A DNA stretch of 64,000 nucleotides from Antitrichia curtipendula. Its lineage: Eukaryota > Streptophyta > Bryopsida > Hypnales > Leucodontaceae. Location of the stretch: contig OX579634.1 in NCBI GenBank assembly GCA_951230915.1, forward strand, positions 55,007,570 to 55,071,569, read 5' to 3'. Of this stretch, positions 23,992 through 36,105 are shown piece by piece; position 1 is the stretch's first letter; the number at the start of each line of letters is the position of its first letter. A program made the position numbers and the translations under genes. The notes beneath the pieces were generated by a model, which ran no database searches, was not told the DNA's origin, and worked only from the letters and a program-made list of their open reading frames with translations.

Positions 23992-24686
23992 GATGGGATT
24001 TGAGGACTAAATTTTTTATTTTTTTATTTTTCTTGGGGGGGGGGGGGGGACAATTGTATGCTATACTTTATTAGTTACATACACGCCAAATTTCAAAAGT
24101 TGATGATTTTATTTTCTAAAGATTTTCCAAAGATTTCCAAATTGCCCAAGCTACCCCCAAAGTTGAAGCTTGTAGTGAAGGCAACATAAATTTTGATCTG
24201 GATACTCGATTGGAAAAAAAAATTAACCTTTTTTAATAGAGGAGGTACATGTTCACACATTGTGTTCAAATTTCATGAACATCCAATGCAAAATGACTTT
24301 GTAAGAACCAACCCGAGATTTCTTGCGTACGTTGAATGGACACTTGGTCCTTTAGGGGGTTAAGCCGATGATTCCTATAGTATCCAAAGGGATGATTTCC
24401 ACAATCACCAGTCCATCCATGAAGGGTTAATTTGCAGAGAGTAATTGCCTCCAAGATGTGAACTCACAAATTTTCACCTTGAGGAGGACACCAATCAAAA
24501 AGATAAAATTAGCACTAGAACGTGAATTTTCACCAACACTATCTAATTTTACTCTTATACCCCAAAGAAGCTAGGGACAAAATCCCTGAGTCACAATTGA
24601 AGGAAGGGATATTAGACGAGAAAATGGAATATCAACATAATCCCGACGGACAAGATGTGGAGCGGAAGCAACCCGACCATTTCATA

Positions 24687-24972
24687 TTAACCCTTAAATG
24701 ATGAACCAGTCACCGTGGAAATCATTTGTTTGGCTACCATGTGAATTGTTGGCTTAAAAAAATAAAAAAGCACTCATTGAAAGACAAACTACTGTAGAAG
24801 ACCTTCTATTTTCAAAATAAAAAAGCACTCAAATTCAGACGGTAATAGGATACATTCCTTTTTCATATAAATATAAAAATTGGATGATGAATAATTGTAC
24901 TTCTATCCTACATGGAGAGATTCTTTGTCATTTATCAATCAAAAGACATCCTCCATGCTGTTTATGGGTTAA
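24687..24972. mobile_element. TTAA-bounded MITE, family 2 (duplicate of 17152-17437)
   Basis: Same element carried along by the segmental duplication; ends and TTAA tetramers are intact. Confidence 0.6.
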
Positions 24973-25439
24973 GGATCCATCAAATTAATGCGTGCTTGAT
25001 GTGATCCACTAAAATCATTAGAATTTTTTTTGGCCTTGTAGAAGGAAGAGACTACATGGCAGCAATGTAATTATAGATGATTTTTCTTTTTTTAGAAATC
25101 TGACGAGGCACTACTAGTGCCGTGTTATATTGGCAATTTCAAAAATATTTTTTTATTTTTTACTTTTAAAAAAAAAGAGTTTTGATTTTAAATTTATTTA
25201 TTGATTTATTTTTCTATTTGCATCGCATGAGTGCCGAAAATGATAATCAAACAGCCCTTTGCAAGGTTCAAAATTTTTGTAACATTTGTATTCTTGCTTG
25301 GTCGACCTTCACCAAAGAAATATTCTTAATCAAAATTATTTCCAAGCGTAAAGTAATGTTGGAATCTACATTTCAAAAGGCTTGGGTGCCCCCCAATTCT
25401 GGAAAAATGCAACTTCTGGCAACATTGGAGTTATAAATT

Positions 25440-25667
25440 TTAACCCTTTAATTACAAGTTGGTCCTTGTGGAAATGATCTGTTTTGGTACTGTATAAATT
25501 GTTGGTTTAAAAAATGCAAAAGCACTCATTGAAAGTCAAATTACTAGAGAAGATCTTCCCTTTTCACACAAAATTTGGAAGATGAATAGTTGCACTTCTA
25601 TCTTGTATGGAGAGATTGTTTGTCATTCATCGGCTGAAAAATGTCCTCAGGGTCGTTTATGGGTTAA
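25440..25667. mobile_element. TTAA-bounded MITE, family 2 (duplicate of 17905-18132)
   Basis: Same element carried along by the segmental duplication. The left end reads TTAACCCTTTAATTACAAG and the right end GTCGTTTATGGGTTAA. Confidence 0.6.
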
Positions 25668-26800
25668 ACAATAAATGAACTAAGAATTTTAAAAGTGATA
25701 GATTATACTTAAGGTAAACATGCCTCTTACTAAGTAGATTGACAATTTGGGTACCTTGACAAAACTATTCGTTAGCTCACATATTTTGTAGATATTGAGA
25801 AGTTTGAATGAAGCCATTTGCAAGTAGAAGTAAGACATTCTAAAAAAAAATGAATATTCTCAGATATCTCAGAGTTAAAGGGACTAAATTGGTGAAGTGT
25901 GGGTCAATCCATGCTAAATCACAAGTTGATGTATCTCCTCCCCAAGTGCATTGTCATGATGCTAAAAGATTGCTAAAAGTGTGGTAATGGGTGGGTGACT
26001 TATGCAAATGGCAAGGGCCAAGAAATGTTGGAATTGGCTAACTAACTTATACATTGGGTTGTTCTATCTCATACCTAGTCTCTAAAAAATAAAAAACAGT
26101 TGTCCCACTAAGAGATAATTCTTCCTAAAGTGGAAGATGCAATGATGAATTGTGTTAAAAATATTTAAGTAAAAATTTGAGTTAGTTCCTACGAAGTCAA
26201 TTTTGAACTAATCTTTTCAAAATTTTGAAGAAAGATATAAAATATTTATTTTCTTCATAAAAATGTAATTTTTAAATCCAATATGTAGCCTTGTTCAAAA
26301 TCTATGTTGTGGATAGCTTCACGTTGTTGTACTTTTGAAATTTGGGGCATTTACGTAACTAACCAGATATAATACATAACTGCCTAAAATAACTACGAGT
26401 ACTGCAAAAATCTGGGTTGAAGAAGACTTAAAGTCTGCAAACCTTGGAAGAAGAAAAAGAAAATTGTACTTCCAACTCTATCATCTTACAATCTATGTAG
26501 TTAAAATTTCCAAAATTTTCCCCATTGATTCCAGTGTTAGTATAAAATAATTTTGTACTGTAGAGTTTTATTAATAAAAACAATCTCATTGTACTCAATG
26601 TACAAGCGAATGGCAAATTTTGACAATGTTTGCCTCAATCATACTTGGATCCATTGTGGGTTCAAATTAACCCCCGACTTCATGTTTTCAGAACTTACAT
26701 TTAAGGTGAGTATTCAAAGATAACAGTTTTGTAACGGTGTCATAGATAAGCGTCGTTTCCACCTATGGCGCATATTTCAAAGATTCACTCAGTTCACAAG

Positions 26801-26852
26801 TTAACCCCTAAAGGACGGACGTTGAACGGACGCTTGGTCGTTTAGGGGTTAA
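26801..26852. mobile_element. Minimal 52-bp TTAA element (ends only)
   Basis: It consists of TTAACCCCTAAAGGAC, a 20-bp middle, then GGTCGTTTAGGGGTTAA. The last 38 bp resemble the element end at 24325-24362. The homologous site upstream of copy C (36544-36547) has one TTAA followed by the same CGATTATTCCAAC, so it looks empty. Confidence 0.75.
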
Positions 26853-26939
26853 CGATTATTCCAACATGTTGACTGGGTTGCACAACCCGATTATTTCACC
26901 TTAGTAGAAACATTGGATCATAAAATTTGGATTCACATA

Positions 26940-27690
26940 TGAATTTCCCACCAGATGATGAAACTTGAAATTTTTTAATACAGAACGACAGTATTGGGAA
27001 TCCGGACTGACAGAACGCGGAGAGGAAGAAACCCAACGTTTTCCTTGCCCCAAATTCAACTGTGCTTGCTTGCTGTGAACCACAAAATAGTTTGCGTGCT
27101 TACTTTCTCGTCCCTCCACAAGGAAATTTCGAAGGAATTTCATATATGGACGTCCACAAGCAGTGGACAAAAACCTTAAAACCCCACCACCGGTTAGCGC
27201 CCGCACGGCCAGGCTTCCGGTGGGAGCTAGTCACTTGCGAAATGGGCCTGAGGGAAAATTAGCATTGATGTTACAATTCACAAGCCTTGCATTTCCACTC
27301 GACCAGGAGTGGGACACTTCCGGAGTGCCCGAGCTTTGAGTACAAATTGCTCACGGCCTGAGGTCTGACAAACCAGACAGTGCTTCTAAAACCTGGCGCT
27401 TGCTGGACGGGGCTTGACATCTTCTTGTTCCATGTCCCAATTCGGAGTACCGCCAGAGTAGACAACTGCAGCTGGTTCTGAGCAACTCCGCTATTTCCAT
27501 TCATGGGTCTGCAAGGCAAAACGTCGTAGCTTGTCGATTTGAGTGGGTGTCTGTCTGTCGTCCCGTAGTTCGAGTTTGTCGGTAGGGTCGAATTCAACTG
27601 TTACGTTGCTGTCTCCATTCCAAGTCAAATTCTGGTGAGAATCGAATTCTACAAAAGGCCTTTAGTAGCAAGGTGTAAGAGAGATTTATC
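26940..27690 (+). promoter_or_regulatory. Upstream region of lectin kinase B
   Basis: Shares order and sequence with the regions upstream of copies A, C and D. The conserved 40-bp block lies at about 26999-27038 (GACTGACAGAACGCGGAG), about 690 bp before the start codon. The leader ends in AGAGATTTATCATGG. Confidence 0.6.
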
Positions 27691-30600
27691 ATGGAACTCC
27701 GCCTCCACCACGTGAATAGGGTGGTGCTCGTTTGTGTTGTAATGTTGCTGCGCGACACTGCAGCTGCTCAGGCGTCAGATCCCTTCCTTCCCATCGAATT
27801 GCCAGATCTCCCTCCAGAGTGCTTCCGGAGCTATGGGCGGGAGACCCTGACTAGGAGATGCCTCTCTCTAGAAAAATTCCAGTTCAAGAAGAACGCAACT
27901 GGTCCCGTGTCCTCCTTCGTAACTGGGTTCTATGCCTTGGTGGATCTTGGCCCCCCCATTAAGAGCCAGCCTGGCTACGGAGGATCCGCACGGAACAGGC
28001 TGGAAGGCTTCACCTTCGCCATGTTTTCCCAGGCGAACGCCTCTGTAGGCGGCGATGGAGGCTACCTGGGCCTGCTCAACGCCACATCCAATGGCGACCC
28101 TGAATCGCATACTTTTGCAGTCGAGTTCGACTTCGTGAAGAGCCCCCAGTTTGCTGACCCGGATGGAGGCTTTCACATGGGGATCGACATCAACAGCATG
28201 AATTCGACCAGTTCGGTTCTCCTTCAGGGAACACATTACAGTCGATCTTTTATGCTGAAAGTGGAGATCGTATATGATGCTTCATCGCAGACTTTGAATG
28301 TTAGCGCGTCTGATACCAGTCTCTTTTGTCATTTTACAGACGAAGAGCGTCCGAAGTTGGTTGATGAGAGCCCTGAAATATATAACACCTTCTTGAGTCA
28401 CCACGTCGATCTTTCTAATGTACTCAATGAATACATGTATGTCGGCTTCACTTGGAGTGTTGCCGCTCCACAACTAGGAGACCCTGACAAAAGATATGAA
28501 CCTCTCATAATCTATACTTATCATGAGCAAAATGACTTTCCCTGCAATTTTAACTACCATTCGCCCGGATTCGAAATCGGGCTGTCTGTGCTTCTAGGGT
28601 CGCTCACAGCCATGGCGGTCATCTACGCACTACTGTACAAGTGTTACTCTCGGTGGGTGGAGAGGCGTGGATGGAGGTTCAAAATTGACCCGGACGACTT
28701 GGGAGACGCGGACCCGCACAAGTTCACATACAAGGAACTGGCACTGGCCACCAAGAACTTCGACCCCAAGCAGGTGCTGGGCCGAGGAGGCTTTGGGAGT
28801 GTCTACAAAGGCTTCTTGCCGGGCAACAAACAGTATGTGGCTGTCAAGCGTGTGGCGCCAGAGTCCAGCCAAGGCGAGCGTGAGTTTTTGGCAGAGGTGA
28901 TGATCATCGGCAAAATCCGTCACCGCAATTTGGTGCGTTTGCAAGGTTGGTGCCACGAGCGAGGGGAGCTTCTTCTAGTATATGACTACATGCCGCAAGG
29001 CAGCCTCGACAAGCATCTCTTTGGCTCCCCTTTGTCTGCAACGGCAAACTTGCCATGTGCTCGGGATCAACAAGGGGTGGACAAATTGGTTGTTGTGGAT
29101 GAAGAGGTGGTTGTTGGATTCCCTTGGGAGAGAAGGTATGGTACTTTTGACCCATCCAATCCAAAATGAGTTCCAAGCTAGTAGTAATTTTTTTGTTTAA
29201 ATAACTATTCAAAGGAAGTGTACATGATGAGTTGCACTCGAGGTAACGTATGCACTCTGTCCATGGCCAAGCTTTAGGTTGGAATTATAGAGTCTATCCT
29301 TTATAAGGACGTCGGCACATTCCTAGTTGATCTATTGGTGAAGAAAAGTGTTAAATATCTAGGTAAGATATTTCTTTAAGTTATAGAGTAGTATCTCAAA
29401 TGAGCACCCAAGTAATTTATAGTCTAGCTAGCTGAATAATTGGTTGCTTTGCATGCAATTGTCAACATGGAGATCATACTCTTTGGTCCATCATAGTGCT
29501 AACAAGTAGCTATTCAAAATGTCGTTGTGACTTATATAGTTGAAGTCATTGGCTCAAATTGAATGCTTGTGTAATAAATTCATTTTGATTATTATGCCGC
29601 ATTGAAAACGTGAACATTGTCTTCATTTAAATTACAATTAGGCACAACTTCTAGCGTTTTAAACAAGTGATTTTTGAAGTTGTAACATTTCCATGGCTAC
29701 AGATTCAAGGTGGTAGTGGATGTAGCCACAGCATTGGTGTATCTACACACGGAGTGTGAGGAATGCATCATCCATAGGGATGTAAGGGCCGCCAATGTGA
29801 TGTTGGACGCCAAGTTTAATGCACGTTTAGGAGACTTTGGTTTGGCGCGCTCTTACAACCATAGCTTGTTGATTCCTGAGAGCACTAATGTAGCAAGCAC
29901 CTTTGGTTACTTTGCCCCTGAATTGTTCCATACAGGTGATTCCTCATTTTCTTTTATTTTAGCTTTTGTTTGTCACAATGCAATGAAGTTGTTAGAGTTT
30001 ACCATGGAGGAATGAAATGGAGTTTAGCATCTTATTGAAACCATTGCAACTGCGTTGTTAATTAAACTTTGTTTCATTACCATAATGATAAAATCCCTGG
30101 TGTGATTTTGAAGATGCCATGGGCACAACCCTTTGGAAATATTTCCAAGATCTTTTGAGTGCATTTGTGGATGTGATTGATGTATTGAAAGCTTTGAGCA
30201 ATACCATAAGTTGTCAATTACTACACCTGACTAGCATCTTTAGTTTTACCTTCTTTCCTTCCTATTTCACAATTCTTGCAAAACATGGCTTTTATATGAC
30301 AATAGGTGGGCAAATTGGGTGTGATAGGAAAACAAACCGAGCAAACGGATGTGTACAGCTTTGGGGCTTTCATGTTGGAAGTGGCTTGCGGGAAGAAACC
30401 CATCTACGGGGAAAACGATGTTGTTGGTGGATCAAGTGTGGCACATGTGGGGGGGTTCATGCATTGTAGATGCGGTAGACGAGTGCCTTGTAGGGATATT
30501 CAATGTACATGAAATGACAAAAGTGTTGTGTTTGGGGCTTTTGTGCTCTCACCCTAGTCTAGCCATGCAACCCTCCATGTGCCAAGTGTTGCTCATCCTT

Positions 30601-30735
30601 AATGGCGATATTCACCTTCCTGAAGTGCCTCTTTCCAAACCCCAATTTGACTATATGCCCAAAAGAGCACCAAACGACCTTTCTTGGACCTCAAACGCCA
30701 GCTCCATGTATCACACCGCATTGGCAACTAGCTAA
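27691..30735 (+). pseudogene. L-type lectin receptor kinase with frameshifted last exon (copy B)
   Basis: Exons 1 (27691-29135) and 2 (29703-29935) are intact and match copy A in phase. They encode a signal peptide, lectin domain (HMGIDINSMNS), transmembrane helix and kinase N-lobe (GRGGFGSVYKG from 364, Lys386). Exon 3 (30306-30735) has one extra G near its start (GTGGGC versus GTGGC in A) and a net 8-base loss around 30395-30420. The spliced frame therefore stops at 30469. Two key residues also differ: HRDVK reads HRDVR (Arg510), and GTFGY reads STFGY. The product, if made, would have a complete lectin ectodomain and a truncated, probably inactive kinase. Sequencing error in the G run could explain one shift but not the 8-base gap. 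Confidence 0.8.
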
Positions 30736-30919
30736 AGTCTAGAAAAAGAAATGTGTAACTTTGGACAAGAACTTGAAAGCTTGATATTCCTCGGACTATC
30801 TTTTATTTTCAGGAATTGATAGCCTTCATCTTGACAATCATTTATGACTCCATGTAAATTAGCAACACAATGCCTATGCAATTTCCGCTTTGAAACATAG
30901 TTTTCTTTGTTTGTAAACG

Positions 30920-31019
30920 TGTCTAGTCCTTGACCTGTTGTAAGCCAATTTTTATCTCGACATTCACTCAGATCTTTGAGTTGTTTATTGAAACTTTGAA
31001 AGCTTGATTTTTTCTTCAT
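30920..31019 (-). pseudogene. Helical-protein fragment downstream of kinase B
   Basis: The minus-strand frame begins MKKKSSFQSFNKQLKDLSEC and matches the fragment at 11126-11233 in both protein and DNA. For example, ACAACAGGTCAA is shared. It sits antisense beyond copy B exactly as its partner does beyond copy A. Similarity ends after about 100 bp. Confidence 0.5.
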
Positions 31020-31416
31020 ATACTAATTCCTATGAGCCATTGTCGGTTTTTAGATGTTCCTAGTCTCTTAAAATGAGTACTCACACCAAGGAATTATGGA
31101 AACAAGAATTGAAATTTGACAAGAATTTTGGACAAGTTAAAGAGTTTAGGCTTACAAGTACCAAATCTAGAAAGAAATAATGATTCTAGGCATCACAAAT
31201 CAAGAGTTTAATGAGGAGTTATAACGACAACCCCTCATCACTACAAGAAAAAGGAATCTTTCACAACCAACTAAACTATGGCTTATTGTCCTACATGACT
31301 ACGTAGCCATTGGAGCTCTGTAATTGCACATGCAACATGACATGTATTGTACACATAAAATTGATGGTGGTTTAAGGTCAATGGCACATTTGGGTGTACC
31401 TACCTTACCACATAAG

Positions 31417-32142
31417 GGTGAATGCAAGAAACACTTGTACTATTTTGTGTCACATCTTCAAATCGAAAGTTGTTGTGTGGTATAAGTTTTAGGGAAATGA
31501 TGCAAACAACTTGAAACTCATATCAAAGTTGGGCGTATATGTGCCCAACGCGCTGCAATTTTTTGGATTTTTCCAAAATTCATTGTGGAGGAGAAAGTGA
31601 ATTTCAAAAAAATGTCACAAATTCACTTTTGGAGGTTTCTAGTACTATGGAGTACCTTTTTTGAAGTCATTGAAGTTGTAACTTGGCATGCTTGTTTATA
31701 TGAGTAAATTCCAACTTCTCAGGGAAGGGATTTTGAAAATATTGCTTCTAGTGCTGTGTGGAAGGCCCTAAAGTGTCATGACTTCCACTGTAATTTCGGA
31801 GAAATTGAGAAATCAAATTCAGTTTGTCATTGTGCGGATGCCCTCTTCAATGACTTAGGAGAAATGGCCATTTTTTTCCTTAATTTTTTAAAATCATTCA
31901 GTATTTATGAAAAATCAAAATCTAAACTGGCATTTTCTACGAATTATGGCAGCCTGTGGCAGAATATAGTACTGGAGCGTAGTGAGTAGTAGTGCATAAT
32001 ACTGGTTCATGAAAAATTTCCTCTGCTGTGACGTTCCTTTGCTGTGACGTTCCTAGTACTCACAGTACTCGTAGTACACGTAATACTGGTCATGAAAAAC
32101 ACCAAAACGCAACAAATAGTACAAGTGTTTCTTGCATTCACC
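31417..32142. mobile_element. MITE with about 29-bp inverted ends and 6-bp duplication
   Basis: The left end GGTGAATGCAAGAAACACTT continues as GTACTATTT and is mirrored at the right end (32114-32142). CATAAG flanks both sides (31411-31416 and 32143-32148). Length is 726 bp. The interior includes a 16-bp tandem repeat at about 32019-32056 (GCTGTGACGTTCCT twice) but no long frame. Confidence 0.8.
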
Positions 32143-32382
32143 CATAAGGCAAACCGGTGTATACCAAGCCATTTCTTTCATCATTACCATACAATACCCT
32201 CCTTGGCTCTACGGTGAATTTACCAATGCTTGGCAATTGAGATGGGCTGATGCCGTCATGCACAATTGTCTTACATTCATTTGATGAATTCATTCTCCAA
32301 TGACTAATTTATCCTACATATGGTTTTACAAAGATTATTATAATGTCTATCAATCTCTGATTTGGGTTTGATAAATACATTT

Positions 32383-33313
32383 TTAACCCCCTTAAGGACT
32401 AAAGAGTCTACTTTGGTTTTGTGAAAACTTAGGCAAGCTCTTCTGACTTCATGATTTGGAAAAAAATTCATGATTTGGAAAAAAATTCATGAAATTTTTA
32501 AGATGGATGCTAATCATTCTAATCCACATGTAAAGCTTTCTTTCACATTTTTCCAATAGATATTGTAGGGGCTAAAAGTTATTTTTTATTTCAATGCAAA
32601 ATTGGGCAACTAAAAATATACTGTAAACAAACATTATTTAATTTTTTTCAATTTTTCAGATTAATAACTACTCAAAAACATTTGAACCATTCAATTCTAA
32701 ATGATGAGGTGAAATTTACAAGGAGGTTTATTTTGCAAAGCAATGAAGGCAAAAAACACACATATAAAGTCAGTTTTTAACTCAATTTTGAATATTAAAA
32801 AACAAAATTAAATATAAGATACCAATGCCATATTAGAATAATCTCACCATTGGAATTAACAATTCTCATTTTTTTGTAAAATTTTTAGCAGTTTAGTTTT
32901 TCTTTCATTTAGTACCACCTTCCATTTTATAATTTTGTAAAAGATGAGTATAAAAGTATTTTTGGTTAAGTTCTTTTAAGTATATTCTCAACCCATTTTT
33001 CAATATATCGATGCAAATGTTTAAGTTGCGGGACATACATGGCCTATTTTTCTTAAAATATTGAAAGACAAAACTTTCCCTTTGGAAGGGCTAGGAAAGC
33101 CTGCATTATGAAATTCAAGCACTTAGAACTTGCAATTCAAGGGGATATTCCCTCTTAAAATTTTAGGAGGGTGTACCTGAACAAGTTAACTAAAGGTTTC
33201 TATGGTTAAAGCTGTTCAAAAATGAATATAGATGAAGATTTTAGCCTTGCTTTGGAGACAAGTATTTTGCAACAATTTTAGGCCTCTAAACATAAAAGAA
33301 ATTTAAGGGTTAA
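32383..33313. mobile_element. Possible TTAA-bounded element
   Basis: Left end TTAACCCCCTTAAGGACTAA, right end AAATTTAAGGGTTAA; 931 bp. Only about 12 bp at the ends agree, so the pairing is tentative. Part of the interior near 33068 (TTTCCCTTTGGAAGGGCTAG) recurs at about 34930. Confidence 0.4.
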
Positions 33314-34790
33314 TAAGTAAGAAGTACTTATTTTGCAAAGCTACTCGTGAATCCTATGATGGAAAAAATAATGGACCAAATAGTACGGTCTCAACATTCA
33401 CAATTGCATGCAAGCCAACCAATTTTTATAATCCATTACCACTCCCCCCTCATTTTTGTTACGACCTGCAGTCCATAACTAAGTTTTCTAGATCTAACAT
33501 CTTTTGACACTAACACATGTACTTTGTCACCACCGACAACTCCAAAAAATTATTGAAAATAATACATACACACACACCTTTGTGCTATAACGAGTTGCAT
33601 CAATTGCAACATCATGGTAGAGTTATTTAACCCTTAAGCGCTCCGACATCCATATTTTGGACTATGAGCAAAGGGCTTGTAGGCACTATTTGTCCAACAA
33701 ATTTCTCATTCATCCCATGTAACACTTGAATCTTGAAAAGACAACCTCCCATATAGACCAATTTCATGAAATTATCAGATAAATGATATTTATATACAAA
33801 GATATAAGCAAAAATGTGCAAAAATTCAGAAAAAAAATTGAGGCGTTAATGGGTTAAAACCATCCGCAGTTGCAAATCCGGCAGTCAGGATCTAAATGAT
33901 CTTATTCATGTATTATGGTAGTATGCTCTAAAAGAGACCATTCAAGGGTTGGTTTGCTTTTTTCACAGGTTTCTGTGGACAAAAATATGTTTAGATCATT
34001 TTACAAAGAAAGAAAAATAGATGTGGAACCTAACACAAGTGGTTTTGTGTTTTTCCAAGCATTTTTGAATTACTTATGAATTTTAAAAGATTTGGGGAAT
34101 AGGCACCTATTTGTGAACATAGGTTTTCCAAAATCTGTCCATTTGCAATTTGTAAAGAGATGTGCAAAAATCAAAGACAATGATTGGCTCTTGCAATAGA
34201 AAAACCAATTTTTCCTCGATGCACTCAATTGCTAAACTGGTCCATTTAAGGATCACCCCATCTCCATTCTCCATCTAAAAATAGAGGCGGTTTGAAGAAG
34301 ATGGGTGCTTTTAGAGCACACTACCTTACTTAGTGTCTTGAGAGTGTAGATTGTGTTGGTTACCACATTCCTCATGAAATATGTCTCAGGAAGTAACCTT
34401 ACATTGGGATGGTATATTGGGACCCTTGAGCTCAAATATGAATTCAATGATGCTCAAATTAGGAAAATGTGAATTTAGCACCACAAGATCGGTTTGTCAC
34501 AAAATATCATTTAGACGAGGAGAAATTACAATGCTCACAAAAAATATTAATTGAAAGACCAATGTTTCCTTAGGAAATAATTGTTTGTTCTTTGTATCCT
34601 AACTAAAAAAAATCTTCAGGAATATTGAAGAATCTATAATTTGCAAAATCTATCAAACCATATTTTGGGAAAATGATTACTATTTTCCACATGGATGTGC
34701 TAATCTTGTCACAAGTACAAAATAAGAACCATGAGACTTTCTTGGTCATTTAAGAGTTACCTAGGTTTCGCCAATGTCAAAATGTTCTTA
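33060..34790. repeat. Local direct duplication, copy 1
   Basis: Matches 34920-36425 in order: GGAAGGG block, TTCTAGATCTAACATCTTT (33487 and 35012), TAACGAGTTGCATCA, a GAGTGTAGATTGTG block and a final GTCAAAATGTTCTTAA. This copy carries the TTAA MITE 33627-33857. No coding sequence. Confidence 0.65.
33627..33857. mobile_element. TTAA-bounded MITE, 231 bp
   Basis: Left end TTAACCCTTAAGCGCTCC, right end GAGGCGTTAATGGGTTAA. It is absent at the matching place in the second copy of the local duplication (about 35120). Confidence 0.6.
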
Positions 34791-34990
34791 ACCCCTAAAT
34801 GTCAAAAGCCTTTTTTGAGCTTCTAGGAATTTGCTCTAAATTGAACAAAAAACCAACATTTTGATAAGTTGTGTCAATTTAAGAAAAAATTGTAACCATA
34901 CAAATTCAAACTAGACATGTTAGAGATCAAAACTTCCCCTTTTGGAAGGGCCAAACAAGCCTATGTTTTGATGTTCAGGTACATTGAACT
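34788..34990. mobile_element. Left part of a TTAA element
   Basis: Begins TTAACCCCTAAATGTCAAAAG directly after the duplicated flank AATGTTC. In the duplicate flank at 36417 the same TTC is followed by TTAAAACTAG, which could be the empty site. I find no matching right end. Confidence 0.45.
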
Positions 34991-35543
34991 TGGAGTCTAT
35001 AACTAATTTTTCTAGATCTAACATCTTTCGACACCAACACATACTTCGTCACCACCGACAATTACTGAAAATAATACAGACACTCAGACACAGCGTTGCG
35101 CTAAGTTATAACGAGTTGCATCATCCAAGTTAATTTAAGCTCCAATTTTCTTGGAGGCTCATGGCCAAGTGCTGATTTTGGTTTTTGGAGGGATGATGAA
35201 AGGGCCTCTGCTACGTGTTCTGAGAGTATGGATTGTGCTGGTTTTTTCTACTACACCCCTTGTGAAACATGTCTTAGGAAGTACATGGGGATGGTAATTT
35301 GGGAACCATGAGTCCAAATATGAATTATATGTTTCCAAATTTCATCATCTGCTAAATTCATATCATTTTCTTAATTTCATCATCTTATCATCTTGTGGAA
35401 TATCCCCAAGCTCTACCTTTTGTTACAGGGGCTGGGCTGACTCCAGACCTTTTGAATTGCCAGCGAAATGCAGAAATCAACCCCTGTTTTGCTGGTGGTG
35501 AATTCAGGTTGCTGAATCAACCTTGAAATCAGACCAATGATTC

Positions 35544-35804
35544 ATGGTTTTAAACTGACTTAAGGTAAACCATCCCATTGCAGTCAGAATTTGAATAGGC
35601 CCCATTGTGGTCAAAATGTTAATGCATGGCTTTAAACTGACTTAAGGTAAACCATCCCATTGCAGTCAGAATTTGAGTAGGCCCCATTGTGGTCAAAATG
35701 TTAATGGTGGTGTACATTTAAGTTCTCAAATGTACACCACCATTAATATTTTGACCACAATGGGATGGTCTCAAATTCTAACCACAATGAGATGGTTTAC
35801 CTTA
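35544..35804. repeat. 82-bp tandem pair followed by a long hairpin
   Basis: Two direct units (35544-35625 and 35626-35707) start ATGG.TTTAAACTGACTTA. The second then forms the left arm of an inverted repeat, 35643-35719 against 35728-35804, with an 8-nt loop. The arms are about 77 bp with few mismatches. Confidence 0.85.
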
Positions 35805-36044
35805 CTTGATCACTCATGTTTATGACAAAATATAATCTAAACGGAGAGAAATTCTATCACAAGAAACATTACTTGAAAGACTATTGCATAACTATGTTCA
35901 TGAGATAATGAATAAAATTGGACACAAGAAAGTCTTGGTATGAAATAAGATAAGAAAACCTAAATGTTCCATTTTGTAGACACACAATATGTATCAATAG
36001 TATACAATTGAAAATTTTAATTGTATATTCCTCTATCTCAAAAT

Positions 36045-36105
36045 AGTACCGGTGTTTCTTTTGTATTTCACACAATAGGGTGACTTTTCGCACAAATAGG
36101 GTGAC
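36045..36105. repeat. Relic end of the 31417-type MITE
   Basis: AATAGTACCGGTGTTTCTTT followed by a CACAATAGGGTG pair resembles the right end of the element at 31417-32142. No left end is seen. Confidence 0.4.

Larger units (their letters stand above)
22989..27470 (+). repeat. Direct segmental duplication, copy 2
   Basis: Counterpart of 16437-19772. It contains an extra 941-bp TTAA element (23051-23991) and leads into the upstream region and coding exons of kinase B. Differences from copy 1 are mostly scattered substitutions. Confidence 0.9.

Noticed and set aside
31238..31260. CACTACAAGAAAA as a CACTA transposon end
   Set aside because: No matching TTTTCTTGTAGTG end or 3-bp duplication was found.
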